64,000 bases of DNA from assembly GCA_030998225.1 (NCBI GenBank), contig JAPYXD010000723.1:22027501-22091500 (forward strand). Reading direction: 5' to 3'. The DNA comes from Diplolepis rosae (lineage: Eukaryota; Arthropoda; Insecta; Hymenoptera; Diplolepididae). Position numbers and translations under genes: made by a program. The number at the start of each line of letters is the position of its first letter. The stretch's first letter is position 1. This document shows, piece by piece, positions 10,561 through 21,970 of the stretch. The notes under the pieces are model-generated. The model was not told the DNA's origin and ran no database searches. It saw nothing but the letters and a program-made list of their open reading frames with translations.

Positions 10561-12576
10561 ATGAATGAAACGAAACAGGATGTTGACTTGAAGATAAATT
10601 ATTGTGCAACGGCAGACTTGACAAATAGCAATTCATTAACTCCCTGTGGTACTCAAGTTCCTCGGGCAAAGTTCCGGTCCCACAGGATGCTGCGTCAGTC
10701 GAGTGGATAACTTCTATGAGTTTTAAATTTCCTTTCTGTACTTTCGTTACACCTTTTTTTTACTAATGAAAAATGGTACATATCCTTCATCAAACTCTTC
10801 TTCCAGTTGATTAAAAGCAATTAATTTTTCCAAGATAAAGGTATTTTTATTGAATTAAAAGACTGGTGCAGGCAACATATATGTGTTAATTAAAGCCGTT
10901 GTTAAAACTTACAAGGAATATATCTTCTTTAATTAGTTACATAAAAATTCATGCAAGTATTATATATTTTTACATATTTATCACATATAATAAACTAATT
11001 TTTATGTATTAGGAGTAAAAACGTATAAAACCTTGATGTCTTTACGACTTTCTACTTTATTGCTAGAGACTTCATTCCACCTTTTTTAAGTTTTAATGGA
11101 GTATATTAAAAGTTGATACAAAAGTTAGTTTTAAGAAATGCGTAAAAATTCAAAAAAGGGAATAAATAACCTCTAAGTTTTCTTGACAATATTATTTACA
11201 CTTTACATTTTCATAAGAGACAATGATGTAAAATTGAGATCTTCTAAGAATATAAAAGTGGTTTACTATCGCAGTGAATAAAGGAAAATGTATTATTTAT
11301 ATGCATTTTAATGCCACAATTTCAACTCTCATTTATTTGGTAGAAACATGTTCGAACCTAAGAAGTCAATATGAAAAAGTGTATGGAAAAGATGTACTTG
11401 TCATCTTAAATTCTCTTCAACTATGTATTTTACGGACTATATTTTTCCATGTACCTTTATATTGCCAAGTAGAGATAAAGCTTTTCTGGCCACTAATCTA
11501 AGAAACCAATATATTTTTATGTTTTTATTTATCTCGAAACCACAATATTCTCTACATAGAAAATTTGTAAACATGTGTAAACGATAAAGTTTAAAAAAAT
11601 TAAAATAAAAAATTTAATAATTCAAAAATTAAGATCAATTTTATTTCTCTAATTTCAATATTCTATAAAATCCAAATTTTGTTCAAAAATTGGTGATTAC
11701 AGTAAAACCGAGTGAAAGTACAAAGAAAGTTTCTTTTATCCCAAATAATATAAATTGAACGACTCCAAGCAAAGTTTCAGAACTGTTTCAAGATTTCCAT
11801 GGCGAAAAAACGCCAGAGCACTAATCGACCTAAATGTCTAAATTTATTTATGTTTCAATTCATTTAAAATAGGTTTTTTAGTACCACGTGCCATAGTATA
11901 AAGTGTCAATTATTCCCAGAGACGATTGAAAAAACTTTTTCCATTCGTTGAAGAATTTGATGACATAGAATGATACAAAACTAATAAAATCCAGAATGCC
12001 ATATCCAGTGTCAAAGGGCGAATAAACCGAAAGGAAGTCCAATATTCTTGATATGAGGACCATCTCAAGTGTTATGTAGCCATTATTATACGCAAAAGCA
12101 ATGTGAAATGGTTTTTCTAGCCTCACAATTTCTCAGATAAATCCACGTAAGGTAGTAAAACTGAAGGTAGAAGTGTCCGAACACCATTTTCAAAGTTTCA
12201 CAGTATTGCACTCGAGAATAGAGGCTGATATTTTTATTGATCGTTTAAATGCGTTCAATAAGATCACATCATATTTTAGCACTACCAGTACACATTAAAC
12301 TCACATTTCTCTATCTATTTATTTATCCTTTGAGCACCTGTCATAAAAGTCCTCTCAGATAAGGATTCCTCTACAATCGTGGAAACATTTTTCATATTTG
12401 TTTTACACCAAAAAGATAACTGTATTTTATAACGAGTGTTGCACTCAATAAATAATAGCCAGCCTCACCTATATACACGGAGAAAAATAGTTTGAGTAAT
12501 TTTATTCGCCTCTGTCGGTTAAACTTGGGACATAAGGACATTTCAACATCTTTTAAATCCTAGTTGAGTAAAATAA
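10561..12576. other. AT-rich sequence without a recognised gene
   Basis: Open frames of 75 and 82 codons (11274-11501 plus, 11878-12126 minus) have no known motif and biased AT composition. A less AT-rich patch at 10610-10730 is not assignable. Nothing else is supported. Confidence 0.4.
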
Positions 12577-12984
12577 ATTTATGTGTCTCCGTTGCGCAAA
12601 CTCCTTTTTACGCTACAGTTGAGAGTAGCGTAATGTTGTGTATTCCGCTACAGAGCATGCGCATGCTCTATTACAACAAGCTACTACTACACAAGATCGA
12701 GAAAATCAAAATGGCCGGAACTAGTCGCGAAATATCAAGTGCAATGGACGAGAATCATGATGAATACTAGATTAGATTTGAGTGTACGCATAAAAACTCG
12801 TATACGCACCGAAGTCACATAAAATAGAATACGTGCCAATGCACACAATTCGGGAAATTACGAGACTCGCGACAATGCTCGCAGGACTGATCGCGCCTCG
12901 GCTTCGTCTCGGCTTCGATCTCCTGCGAGCATTGTCGCTCGTTGCGTAATAGCCCTCATTATGTGCCTAGGCACATAATATACT
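12577..12984 (+). repeat. Repeat family N1, copy 2
   Basis: Same orientation as copy 1. It starts at about TTTATGTGTCTCCGTTGCGC and ends GGCACATAATATACTATT. It lacks the middle segment containing the TCTTCTTCTTC run present in copy 1. The internal stem TGCTCGCAGGA / TCCTGCGAGCA is intact with a short loop of CCTCGGCTTCGTCTCGG type. Length about 408 bp. Confidence 0.7.
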
Positions 12985-13208
12985 ATTATGTAATAATTAA
13001 TTCACTCAACGTGAATAATAATGAGCGTTACATAGGGAATGATTAGGAGTTGACTAAAACGTGGTCGACGACAAGGCATCATTATGCGTCAGTGGGTTAA
13101 CGCGAAATATATAAGTATATCACTGACGCTCGAGGAGCTTCGAACGATAGTTCGGTAAATTGAGCATCAGGCGTGTGACTTTAACCAGCAGTAGTATGGT
13201 CCTCTTAA

Positions 13209-13804
13209 GGGGAGAGATACATCTAGAACTTTCAAAAAATCAAAAATTTTTTTTTTGCTCATATCGATTGAAAAACTATTCAAAAATATAATCCCAAAGT
13301 TCTATTGGTCTACTCCAAATATTTCGGTACATATTCTTTCATGTACAAAAACTTTGAGGCTCGTTTTCTCGAAACTAACTTTTTTTATCCGGCCGTCAAG
13401 ACTGCGAGCAAACTATTCAACCAATTTACTTGAATGAAACGGTAGTTTATAGATAATTCTATATTCAAGTGCGTGATAGGGGGCTTTTTCGAGAAAAATA
13501 GTATTTCTACAGTTGTTTAACTATTTTCATGTCAAAAAACACTTTTTTATTTTCTTTTATCGTTTCAGATGAAAAACCTAGCCAGGAAGTTGATGGCCGC
13601 AAAAGATGTTAGCAGCGACGCTATCGACGGGATTCGTCATATTTCCGCCATTTTGTATTTTTCTATCATGAAAAAATGGTTTTTTTTAAGTTAAATAATG
13701 TTTTCTAATATATGCAAAAAATCCGGACTTGCTTCGTTTTCATTCTCCCAGAATAAAATTGAAAAAAACTGCTTTCTTTAAGGGTTCTAGAGGTATCTCC
13801 CCCC
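13209..13804. mobile_element. TTAA-flanked MITE (piggyBac-type), family T1
   Basis: Ends are inverted repeats GGGGAGAGATACATCTAGAA and, on the other side, the complement of GGGGGGAGATACCTCTAGAA. TTAA lies on both sides (13205-13208 and 13805-13808), the target used by piggyBac elements. 596 bp, AT-rich and non-coding. Confidence 0.8.
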
Positions 13805-14012
13805 TTAAATAAAAAAAATTCCTACTTTGAGCCTGCCATTAGTCATCCGATATATATATACATAAACAGCATAGAAGCACATACACACCATTCAGTCGCA
13901 GCCAATTATATTTTTATATTATATTTTATATATTATATTTTATAAATATTATATTAAATTTTTCATCACAAATACACTTAACATACAACCTCACATACCA
14001 TATATAAACCTA

Positions 14013-14404
14013 CTCTCTAAATCTGAATCAGTGAAATAGTCACTGATTATATCAGTGGAAATATATCAACTGATGAATTAGTGCCCTGTTTTGATTTCAC
14101 TGAGGAATCAGTGAACGCGCCATATGAACATAACTTTTAAATTCGCGAATTTAAAAATTCCATCTATACGTTACTGCTTTATCGACCTTTGAAAAAAGGT
14201 TAGATTTTCGACGCGCGCGATAACATCATCGTATATGTGCTTTGGTGATTGCAAGTGCCCTTTGCAATCACGTATAATTATTAAAAGAATCAAACGTATT
14301 CTGTTCTCCCATATATTGCTGGTTTTATTATTCCCACCTAAAGATTTCACTGATTCAATAAATGAGTACAATCAGTAGCCATTCGCTGATTCAGATTTAG
14401 AGAG
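14013..14404. mobile_element. TA-flanked MITE with CTCTCTAAATCTGAATCAG ends
   Basis: 19-bp perfect inverted ends CTCTCTAAATCTGAATCAG, flanked by TA (14011-14012, 14405-14406). 392 bp, no coding sequence. Just inside both ends short inverted words built on CACTGATT/AATCAGTG recur, giving a folded terminal structure. Likely moved by a Tc1/mariner-type transposase. Confidence 0.8.
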
Positions 14405-14406
14405 TA

Positions 14407-15006
14407 ATAACCACACTCATATATATGACGATACGCTCTTGTCGAATCACGCACCGTCTCACTTACAACGCTGAGACATAAAATTTGGAACTTTCTTATA
14501 TAATGACTGTAAAAATTATTCAGAGCTTATGAGAGTACCAGTGTCGTGACTAGAGTTTTTGAGCTTCACTCAAGTAAAAATAAATCAACTTTTTTCATAA
14601 ATTAAGCATAAAATATTTTAAAGGATTGATATCAATTTAAAACAATTTAATTTAAAAAACTTAAGTGGAAAATAAAGAAGTAATTATAAATAAATTAAGA
14701 AAAAATTACGAATAAAGAATTTATGTAACTTAAAGAATCTATACAACGAGATTATGTAAAACTTTTGAATAGAGTATATAAACTGTTAGACTAAATCAGG
14801 ATTTGTCATAAACGTGTTAGATGAGAAAAATTACTTTTTTTCACTGAATTTACTATAGTTTTTATACCATAAAGTTAACAAAGATTCAGATGGAATGGGA
14901 AAAGAAATTCTTACTGTAGTATTACGTCCCATCGAATTGGACGTGTAGTTTAACAAATTAGTAAATATTAAATAGATTTAGATCAGAAGAAAATTATATC
15001 ACCCGG
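14407..15006. other. AT-rich sequence, nothing recognised
   Basis: No open frame with motifs and no repeat ends found. Confidence 0.4.
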
Positions 15007-15358
15007 TAAATGTGGGGAAACGCCCTATAAAATGGACTTTGTCCCCAGTAAAAAGATCTAAGCACTTGAGACCAATGAAGGAATCAAGGCAACATCACCG
15101 GGTGCGTGATTTTATCGACGCAACTTATAGCCAGATCGACAGATCAACAAAGTGATCAATATGGAATTACCATGTGTCGTTATAATACCCACACATGATA
15201 ACAAATCGACTGACCCAGAGAGAAGGTGAATGAAGCCCTACAGTGCCAACGTACTACTACATGCACTTATCACACACACTACAGTCACAACATGTAATTT
15301 GTAATAACATGTGACTGGTCATAACATGTAGCTCGTCATAGTTGACCTTTCAAAGTTT

Positions 15359-15470
15359 TATAAAAAGCGAAAGTTCCAATAGAAGTCAGTCCAGTGTCAT
15401 CATTTTTTACCGCGAGTTCAGTCCAGTCAGTCCAGTGTCATCATCTCTATACCGCGAGTTCAGCGCAGAC
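15359..15470 (+). promoter_or_regulatory. TATA plus initiator core promoter with duplicated downstream block
   Basis: TATAAAAAG starts at 15359 and TCAGTC, a match to the arthropod initiator, puts the start A at about 15388, 29 bases downstream. The segment GTCAGTCCAGTGTCATCA...ACCGCGAGTTCA is then repeated once about 40 bp later, duplicating the start region. A partial third CGCGAGTTCAGC-like copy follows. Confidence 0.55.
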
Positions 15471-16050
15471 TAGTCCACTCTCATCAGATTATTCACCACC
15501 AGTTGGTCCACATTGAAAAAAAAAATTCGACGATACAGACATAATTGTGGTTCCTTGACCTATATCATATTGGAGATTTATCGAAAACCAAGGTTTGCTT
15601 ATATCAGTTCAGCCTGTATGTGTATTCCGACCATATGAATTACTATTGCAGCAATATTTTTGGTTAACTGTCAAATATATTTTGTTGAATTACTTAAAAA
15701 CATTCAGCTACATTCATATTGCTGATAAATCCCAAGCATTTCTTTCAGTGCAGTTCTAATTCGACGCCGAGTTCAACGACTGTAAAAAGTGAAGGGGAAT
15801 CGCCTCAGGAAATCTTCTCTAAAACCTGGGATCAGAGAATCGACCATCCCAACCGGCTGGACCACAAATTTCCCATCCGACTAAATTTATTTTAACGTCT
15901 ACAAAGTGAGGACTCGAGTTACTACATACAATCTACTGGACTCATTTCAATACCGAGTTATTTCCAACCCAGGGTAAATACTCAATACCTAAAATTTTAT
16001 ATGTGCATTTTCATTTTTCCATGGGGCTTACTTAAGATAATTTTTACGTT

Positions 16051-16056
16051 AATAAA
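16051..16056 (+). terminator. Polyadenylation signal of the putative LTR
   Basis: AATAAA about 80 bp upstream of the proposed LTR end. AT-rich context makes chance possible. Confidence 0.35.
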
Positions 16057-16136
16057 TATATTTTATATGATCAACCCTTCTTATTCACTGACTATTCCTC
16101 ATTCCTTAGAGAAGATCCTTCCGATCCTTACATAAA

Positions 16137-16700
16137 ACGAGTAAATCTTTGAAGAAGAAAAGTGTTACATTTCTGACGTAACATTATAAATAACTTTGCG
16201 TACATTTGTCAAATGAACAAATTTAGCTTCGAATATGTAAATCGTTACACTTATTTTTATAAATAGGAATTTTATATCAAAATAATGGAAAATTACCAAA
16301 TTTCGGAATTACCTTTTATATTTTAAGAAATGAATTCCATCAAAGAAAAACTTCTGTGTAAAGTTATTTTTTCTTAAAGTTTTAAGTTCTCGTGCGAAAT
16401 GAAATAAATTTATCTAAAATTCAAATAAGAATAATTACGAAAAACATTTGACATTGGATTGTTGAAAATACTGTGACGTCTAGGACGTTTTTTGAACTTA
16501 TTTGAGCCTAGGAAATTAATCCTAATAGTTCGGGAAAAATTTGTCAATCCTTTCATTAATTTTATGACTTAAATTCTAACACATGTTGGAAATTTTGTGG
16601 GGTGAGGTTCAGACAAATCGAACATCACTTTAAAAAGGAGCACGTCAGATGTCTTTACCTCAGGATTTGTGGAAAAGCGTAGAGTTTATTTTTAAAATTT
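16137..16700. other. AT-rich sequence, nothing recognised
   Basis: No motif-bearing frame or clear repeat. Confidence 0.4.
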
Positions 16701-16701
16701 C

Positions 16702-18170
16702 AATCAAAAATATAAGTCACGATACCAGGATGGTTACTGGTACCCAGTGACTTATTTAAATTAATATTAAAGAAAAAAAACGATAGGGGAAAAAGAGTGT
16801 AAGAAAGTAGGATTTGTTGAAAATAATTTTATTTAACTTACTTTTCTTATTTGTTGATGAGATCGATGAAGCACTTCGCTTTGAGAGTTGTTGAATTTTA
16901 TTTAGATTTCTGAACTTTACCGAATTATTAACGACTTTAACTGGAATATATTTTTTTTTATATTGAGCTGAACTTGACTGAACTGGATTCAAATGTTTCT
17001 TTAAAAGTTGTATAATTCGTCTGAGCTGAACTGAACTTTTTTATGTGCAGTGAGTTTTTATAAGATGCATTTCCTTCCCTTTCCATTCTTGTTTTTGGTA
17101 AGGTCGGGAATGCCTATTTTTTTCTATTCGTCGGAGATATGTGTGAATAGAAACGCCCTTAGATTAAAAGTTCGATCAAAGTTTAGAGTGATTCATCGAT
17201 TTCATGAGAAAGATTCTCGTAAATACATATTTCTTTCATTTCATCCTTATATCGTTCAAAAATCTTAATGTACTCTAGCCCTTTAGATTATGGTATCTGT
17301 CGCTGTTCCTAATAGTAAGTCTAAGGTAAATAAAGATATGTGGGAGTTTCAAAGTACATTTATAAATCTTATTTAAAAGTCGATATTTGGACTTGATCTT
17401 GCTCTAAAACTTTAAAAATATTTACATAGAATTTAAGACATAAGGTAAGAGAAAGTTGTTACAGTTCAAGGGTCAGTTTCGCTGGACGTTACAATACATA
17501 TAAAGATACTGTCAATTTATGAAGATATAGTGAAATTGTAATCAAAAATCGAATAAAAATTTAAAAATAGTAATTCAGCTTTTAAGTAGGGTTTGTAAGC
17601 TCAATTGTTTAAATAATAAGGTTTATAATTTTACTTTTTACTTTCAAATTGTACACGTTGCTCCATCTCTTGGTAAATAGATTAACCTGGAAAAGTCCTT
17701 AGAATTTTCTCCTACTGTCGCGGGGGCGTAACAATTCGTAACAGAACCAAAAACTTTAACTCCTCTTGGGAAGATCTTGAAGTAGAAAGGGAAAAGAGGA
17801 AAATGCATAGAAGCCTATGCATATTCATTTTTCACTTGACTTCAGTTTTAATATACACACTTCAGTTTAATATACACACTTCAGTTTAATATTCACAGTT
17901 CTTTTAATATTCTCGACGTTTTCTTTACACTATTAAAAATACCAAGTTACATGACTAATTTCCTCAAGTTGGCCAATCATCATCCAGATTCGATTTCTCA
18001 AGGGATTACTCCAGGATTACGAAATAAATAAAAGTAAGTAAAAGAAAATATTGTGGCTATCTAACTCTTTCTACGCCTTTTTAATTGAATATTTTTATTG
18101 TGTTGTTTCCTCCATATGAATATCTGGGTGCCAGTAACCAATCTGGTATCAATATTCATAATTTATCCTT
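16702..18170. repeat. Inverted pair of GATACCAG...ACCCAG units, 1.4 kb apart
   Basis: Left unit near 16710 reads GATACCAGGATGGTTACTGG then TACCCAG. The right unit near 18127-18153 is its complement with three differences (TGATACCAGATTGGTTACTGG in complement). Each core is embedded in a different perfect short palindrome: ATAAGTCAC...GTGACTTAT on the left and ATGAATAT...ATATTCAT on the right. The inside is AT-rich and non-coding. The pair may be the ends of a non-autonomous element or two insertions of a small hairpin unit. Confidence 0.5.
17843..17908. repeat. Short tandem repeat, about 19 bp unit
   Basis: Three imperfect copies of ACTTCAGTTTAATATACAC. No associated gene. Confidence 0.6.
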
Positions 18171-18359
18171 CCTTCACCTATCACAGAGTTTTTAAGTAAA
18201 TCGGTGTGCTCCTTAATGCGACATACAGTTTTTCCAATTATTATGAAACTCCCCTAGGATTAGAAAGAAATTTTTGGATTCTTTGACTATTGAATTTTCT
18301 CAATTTTGTGCCCGAGTTATTAGAGTGAAAACAATTAAAAAACTTGTGTGACCTTAGAC

Positions 18360-18680
18360 GTCACAAATTTATCCTCCAGCATGACAATATAGTACTCGGC
18401 CACATGTCGCAAGACCGGTCAAGACATACTTGGAAACGCTGAAATGGGAGGCTTTACCCCTCCAGATGTTGCTCCTTCCGACTACCATTTGTTTCGATCG
18501 ATGGCACACGGCCTGGCTCATCAGAATTTTCGCTTTTATGAAAAAGTCAGAAGAAGTCAAAAAATGGATCGATTCGTGGATCGCCTCAAAAGACGCATCT
18601 TTTTTCTGAGATGGTGTTCGACAATTACCAGAAAGATGGAAAAAAGTAATGTCTAGCGACGGACAGTACTTTAAATCATA
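18360..18680 (+). pseudogene. Mariner transposase C-terminal fragment
   Basis: Broken reading with the mariner order: an LQHDN block (second Asp) near 18375, APSDYHLFRSMAHGLAHQNF (third Asp) at 18475-18530, then a WIDSWIA-like segment and a final LATDGQYF-type end (stop near 18680). At least two frameshifts and a short deletion separate the blocks; everything upstream of the second Asp is missing. Closest in wording to the 44-kb mariner (APSDYQLSRSMQNALTGIRF), so probably the same or a sister lineage. Confidence 0.8.
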
Positions 18681-18699
18681 AATAGGTAATCACTTTTTA

Positions 18700-19650
18700 A
18701 TAATAAAGCCTCAAACTTTGGGAAAAACGGCGGAAGCAAAGTTGTACACCTAATAAATTCAGTTCTGAATTAGTAAAATAATTTAAAGATGATGACTATC
18801 TACTGTAATGTAACTGTTAAAGTGGCATGGACACGCAAGGAACTTTCTTAAATTCTTTTACATCATCAGTCAACTTTACATGATGCTTTTTGTGCTTGCC
18901 TCTTTGATCAGTTAAATTTTGATGACTTCAAATTTGTTTTTGAATGCCCTCTATTCTAATTTCCGTAAACTGGGAATTTTACGTAAAAACATTTTGCACA
19001 CAAGAATATTTTCTGCGTCAATTGAAAAATAGTATTCCCATTTTACTAAACGCGACCAGATTCCAGAATTGCTCATGGAATTCTTTTTGAACGTAAATTG
19101 GAAACCACAAAAAGCATCTTTTCTGACAACAATCTTCTACTAATTCAAAAGTTCTTTCAGGAACAAGTTTTTGAGATGTTGAAATGTATTTGGTGCCCTA
19201 AATGAATGAGTTCACTCAATATATAATGTAATTTTCACTATAATAATTGAAGTTATTTGAATTTCTTCAAGAAATTACAGGACCTAAGATGTGCAATATA
19301 TTCACACTTATATAGTAAGCTAAATTTCCAATTTTCTAAGCTAATTTACTTTTTCCAATTTAAAGTTACCACTGATTCAAATTATTTAGAGAGTACTAAT
19401 CAAGAAACAACGTGTAGTCGGAAAAAAAAAACATTTTGAGCCTTATTTTAACTTTTTATACCACTTTTTCTAGAGTAATTATTACATACAATTTAGCTAT
19501 TTTCTCAAAGAAATTTCTAGCTCTTTTAATTAGATTATTTGAAATCTTAATAGTTTAAACTGATTAGTCTATTTGAAATGATATTTCAACTTTTTTTTTC
19601 TGTGCATGATACGACATGTGAACATTTTGGTAGCTAAATGAATACTAATT
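18700..19650. other. AT-rich sequence, nothing recognised
   Basis: No motif-bearing frame; ends at the TIR element. Confidence 0.4.
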
Positions 19651-20239
19651 TCCCGAGTCGAACTATTGATTCTCTAAGATGCTCCATTTTCGAGGACTTG
19701 AGAGAATCAAAAGAGGCGTATTAACTGTTTAAATCAATGTAATTTTGATCCTCTGTTGGTGCTCTTCTCCTGCAGATATTTCCGTTTCTGCACCTTGGAG
19801 GATCTTAAAGAGTAGCAACGAAGATTCTCCTTACCTCCTCTATGATTCTCCATTTCTAAAAGTATATAATTCCTAATGACGTCAGGAATTAGCAACGGTT
19901 TATTATTATTTATATTTATCGTGTTGATTAAGAGAGAAACGAAAATATAGTACCAGACTTATGGAAAATAATGAGGAATATATCAAAGTATCAATGTCTG
20001 GTACATGTCGAATTTTGTTTTGAAAACATTAATTTTGAAAAATTTTATTTTTCGAAATAAAAATCCAAATGGTACCGGAGATTGATTTTTTAATGGATTC
20101 CTCATTGTTGCCTACAATTTCATGATTATATTTACATTTCTATCCTAATCAAACCGATGAATATAAATAATATAAAATGGTTGGTCATTTGTGACGTCAT
20201 TACGCATCACATACCCTCAAGTACTAGAATGAAAAGGGT

Positions 20240-20760
20240 TCAACAAGAGCGAGTCCTCGATTTTTCGAAAACTATTAGAGATTTTAAAACGTTTTTTTTT
20301 TTTAAATAAAAGTACTCTCGAAGGACTACGGCACTACTATCTAATAGATAGTCCCGTCCCCATCGTTGTCCAGAATGGCCTGGCACCTTTTCGGCATGCT
20401 TTCCACTCTTTGAAACACTCCAGACATTTTCGATTGGATTCGCATCAGGGGACTGTGATGGCCAGTCCAAAGTTTGATGCCCTTTTTTCTGTTCATATAT
20501 TTGGAGCATTTTCTGAGCATTCAAGTTCTCGGTGAAGAGCTCTAAACACCCAAAACCGCGCTATGAGAAGCATCCCCAAACATGGACCTTCGCGGAGTGT
20601 TTTTCATTGGCTTTATAACGCTCAACCCACTTCTTCACGAACGATTTCGACTTTTTGATGTATTTAGCAGCGACTGTATAGGGCATAAGTGGTCCCTTTG
20701 GATGGATACACAAGAAGACCGCTTCAAAACGTTTCGCGTACACAGAACTCATTATGACTC
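20240..20760 (-). pseudogene. Tc1-like (DD34E) transposase relic
   Basis: Minus strand: MSSVYAKRFEAVFL...KYIKKSKSFVKKWVERYK is an N-terminal helix-turn-helix region. The sequence then jumps to KVHVWGCFSRRGFG and, in a shifted frame, LNAQKMLQIYEQ...DWPSQSPDANPIENVWS, where the Glu of PIENVW is the third catalytic residue of Tc1 transposases. The first Asp and most of the centre are deleted and the C-terminus is frameshifted. Distinct from the DD34D mariners. Dead. Confidence 0.8.
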
Positions 20761-20844
20761 ACGTCTGCTCTCTCCGACGATTCGAGCGCTACTGAATCGC
20801 CTTGGTAATTGCGCCGTAGTCCTTTAAATGTACTTTCATTAAAT

Positions 20845-21065
20845 CAAGAGAGTATAAAGAAAAGCAAAAGCGAATCAAAAGAGTATCAAGAGAAGCAAAA
20901 GAGAATCAAGAGAGTATAAAGAGAAGCTAAAGAGAATTAAAAGAGTATCAAGAGAAGCAAAAGAGAATCAAAAAAGTATCAAGAGAAGCAAAAGAAAATC
21001 AAGAGAGTATCAAGAGAAGCAAAAGAGAATCAAGAGAGTATCAAGAGAAGCAAAAGAGAATCAAT
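20845..21065. repeat. 31-bp minisatellite, about 7 units
   Basis: Units of 31 bp (GTAT anchors at 20852, 20883, 20914, 20945, 20976, 21007 and 21038), built of GAGTATCAAGAGAAGCAAAA plus GAGAATCAA. Purine-rich on the plus strand. The array runs directly into the right TIR of the element. Confidence 0.9.
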
Positions 21066-21078
21066 AGTTCGACTCGGG

Positions 21079-21939
21079 TTATTTTATTTCATTTCCATAA
21101 AACTCAGTTTTCACGGCTTTTCGGATAAAATTTGTCTGAAGAACATGTAGCGATCATGCAACAAACGATAAGTTGCCCGGTCCAGCATAACGCTCGGTTG
21201 CAGAATAAACCGCGCGGTAAAAGTTTTACTTTTACAGATTTTTGCCTAATTATTTTTACGACAAAGTACACCACGGAAAACTCCTCTGCAGTTTTCTGGA
21301 CAACTTTGTTGCTTGAAATTCTCATTTGGTCTAATTTCCTTCGATAAACGAAGCGCTTAAATATTTTGTAAAATAAATGTTACATTAACCGAATAAATAA
21401 ATTTTTATTTAGTAACAAATAGAGGTCATGGTAATAATTGTTAAACAATAGTAAAAACCATAGTTTTAGTTAATACATTAAAATGACATGATGTCAGAGA
21501 CGACGAAACTTTGAAACTTTGAGGTTGGCAAACCCGTAGCCAACGAAACGTCGTTACTACTTCAACATGACAAAGAATTTTCTTCTCTTAATTTTACCCT
21601 CATTGATCCCAAACCAACTGCTTTTATAATAATAACTATGGAAGGTGACACTACAAATTCTCTTATAATATTGAAAATTGCTATTCTACATCTAAGACAT
21701 ACGACATGAAATAAAAATGTCCTTAAATATACATCGAATCAAACTTATTTCTTACCTTTCTTCCCGACATTACATTTTTTACGAAAAATCTACAGGTTCA
21801 TAACAATGGCACTGCCATATTTTTACATTCTCATCATATCAGAAGGTATTCGTTTTATGTGGAAAATGACTTTCGAAATTTTCATCAAATCTTTACGTTT
21901 TGAGACCCCCTGAGTCAGAAAAAATGGTTTTTACGAAAG

Positions 21940-21940
<1 letters not shown>
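21079..21940. other. Unassigned sequence
   Basis: A moderately GC patch at 21120-21350 has overlapping open frames on both strands without motifs. The rest is AT-rich. Nothing supported. Confidence 0.35.

Positions 21941-21941
<1 letters not shown>

Positions 21942-21970
<29 letters not shown>

Larger units (their letters stand above)
15011..16132 (+). mobile_element. Probable solo LTR, about 1.1 kb
   Basis: The block begins TGTGGGG and ends CTTACA, i.e. TGT...ACA, and is flanked by the same four bases TAAA (15007-15010 and 16133-16136), as expected of an integrated LTR. Inside are a TATA box with a correctly spaced insect initiator (15359-15390) and an AATAAA at 16051-16056 about 80 bp before the end. 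No retroviral-type genes adjoin it. Family unknown; the LTR call is inference from ends, target duplication and promoter layout. Confidence 0.6.
19652..21078. mobile_element. DNA element with 24-bp inverted ends, carrying a Tc1 relic and a minisatellite
   Basis: CCCGAGTCGAACTATTGATT starts the left end (19652-19675) and is perfectly complemented at 21055-21078. Total 1,427 bp. Inside lie a minus-strand Tc1-like relic (20240-20760) and, next to the right end, a 31-bp tandem array whose units resemble the subterminal word GAGAATCAA. No convincing target duplication was found, so the superfamily is unassigned. The Tc1 relic may be a nested insertion rather than the element's own gene. Confidence 0.65.

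Noticed and set aside
20845..21065. CRISPR-like regular repeats
   Set aside because: Units are contiguous 31-bp repeats without unique spacers, inside a eukaryotic transposon.
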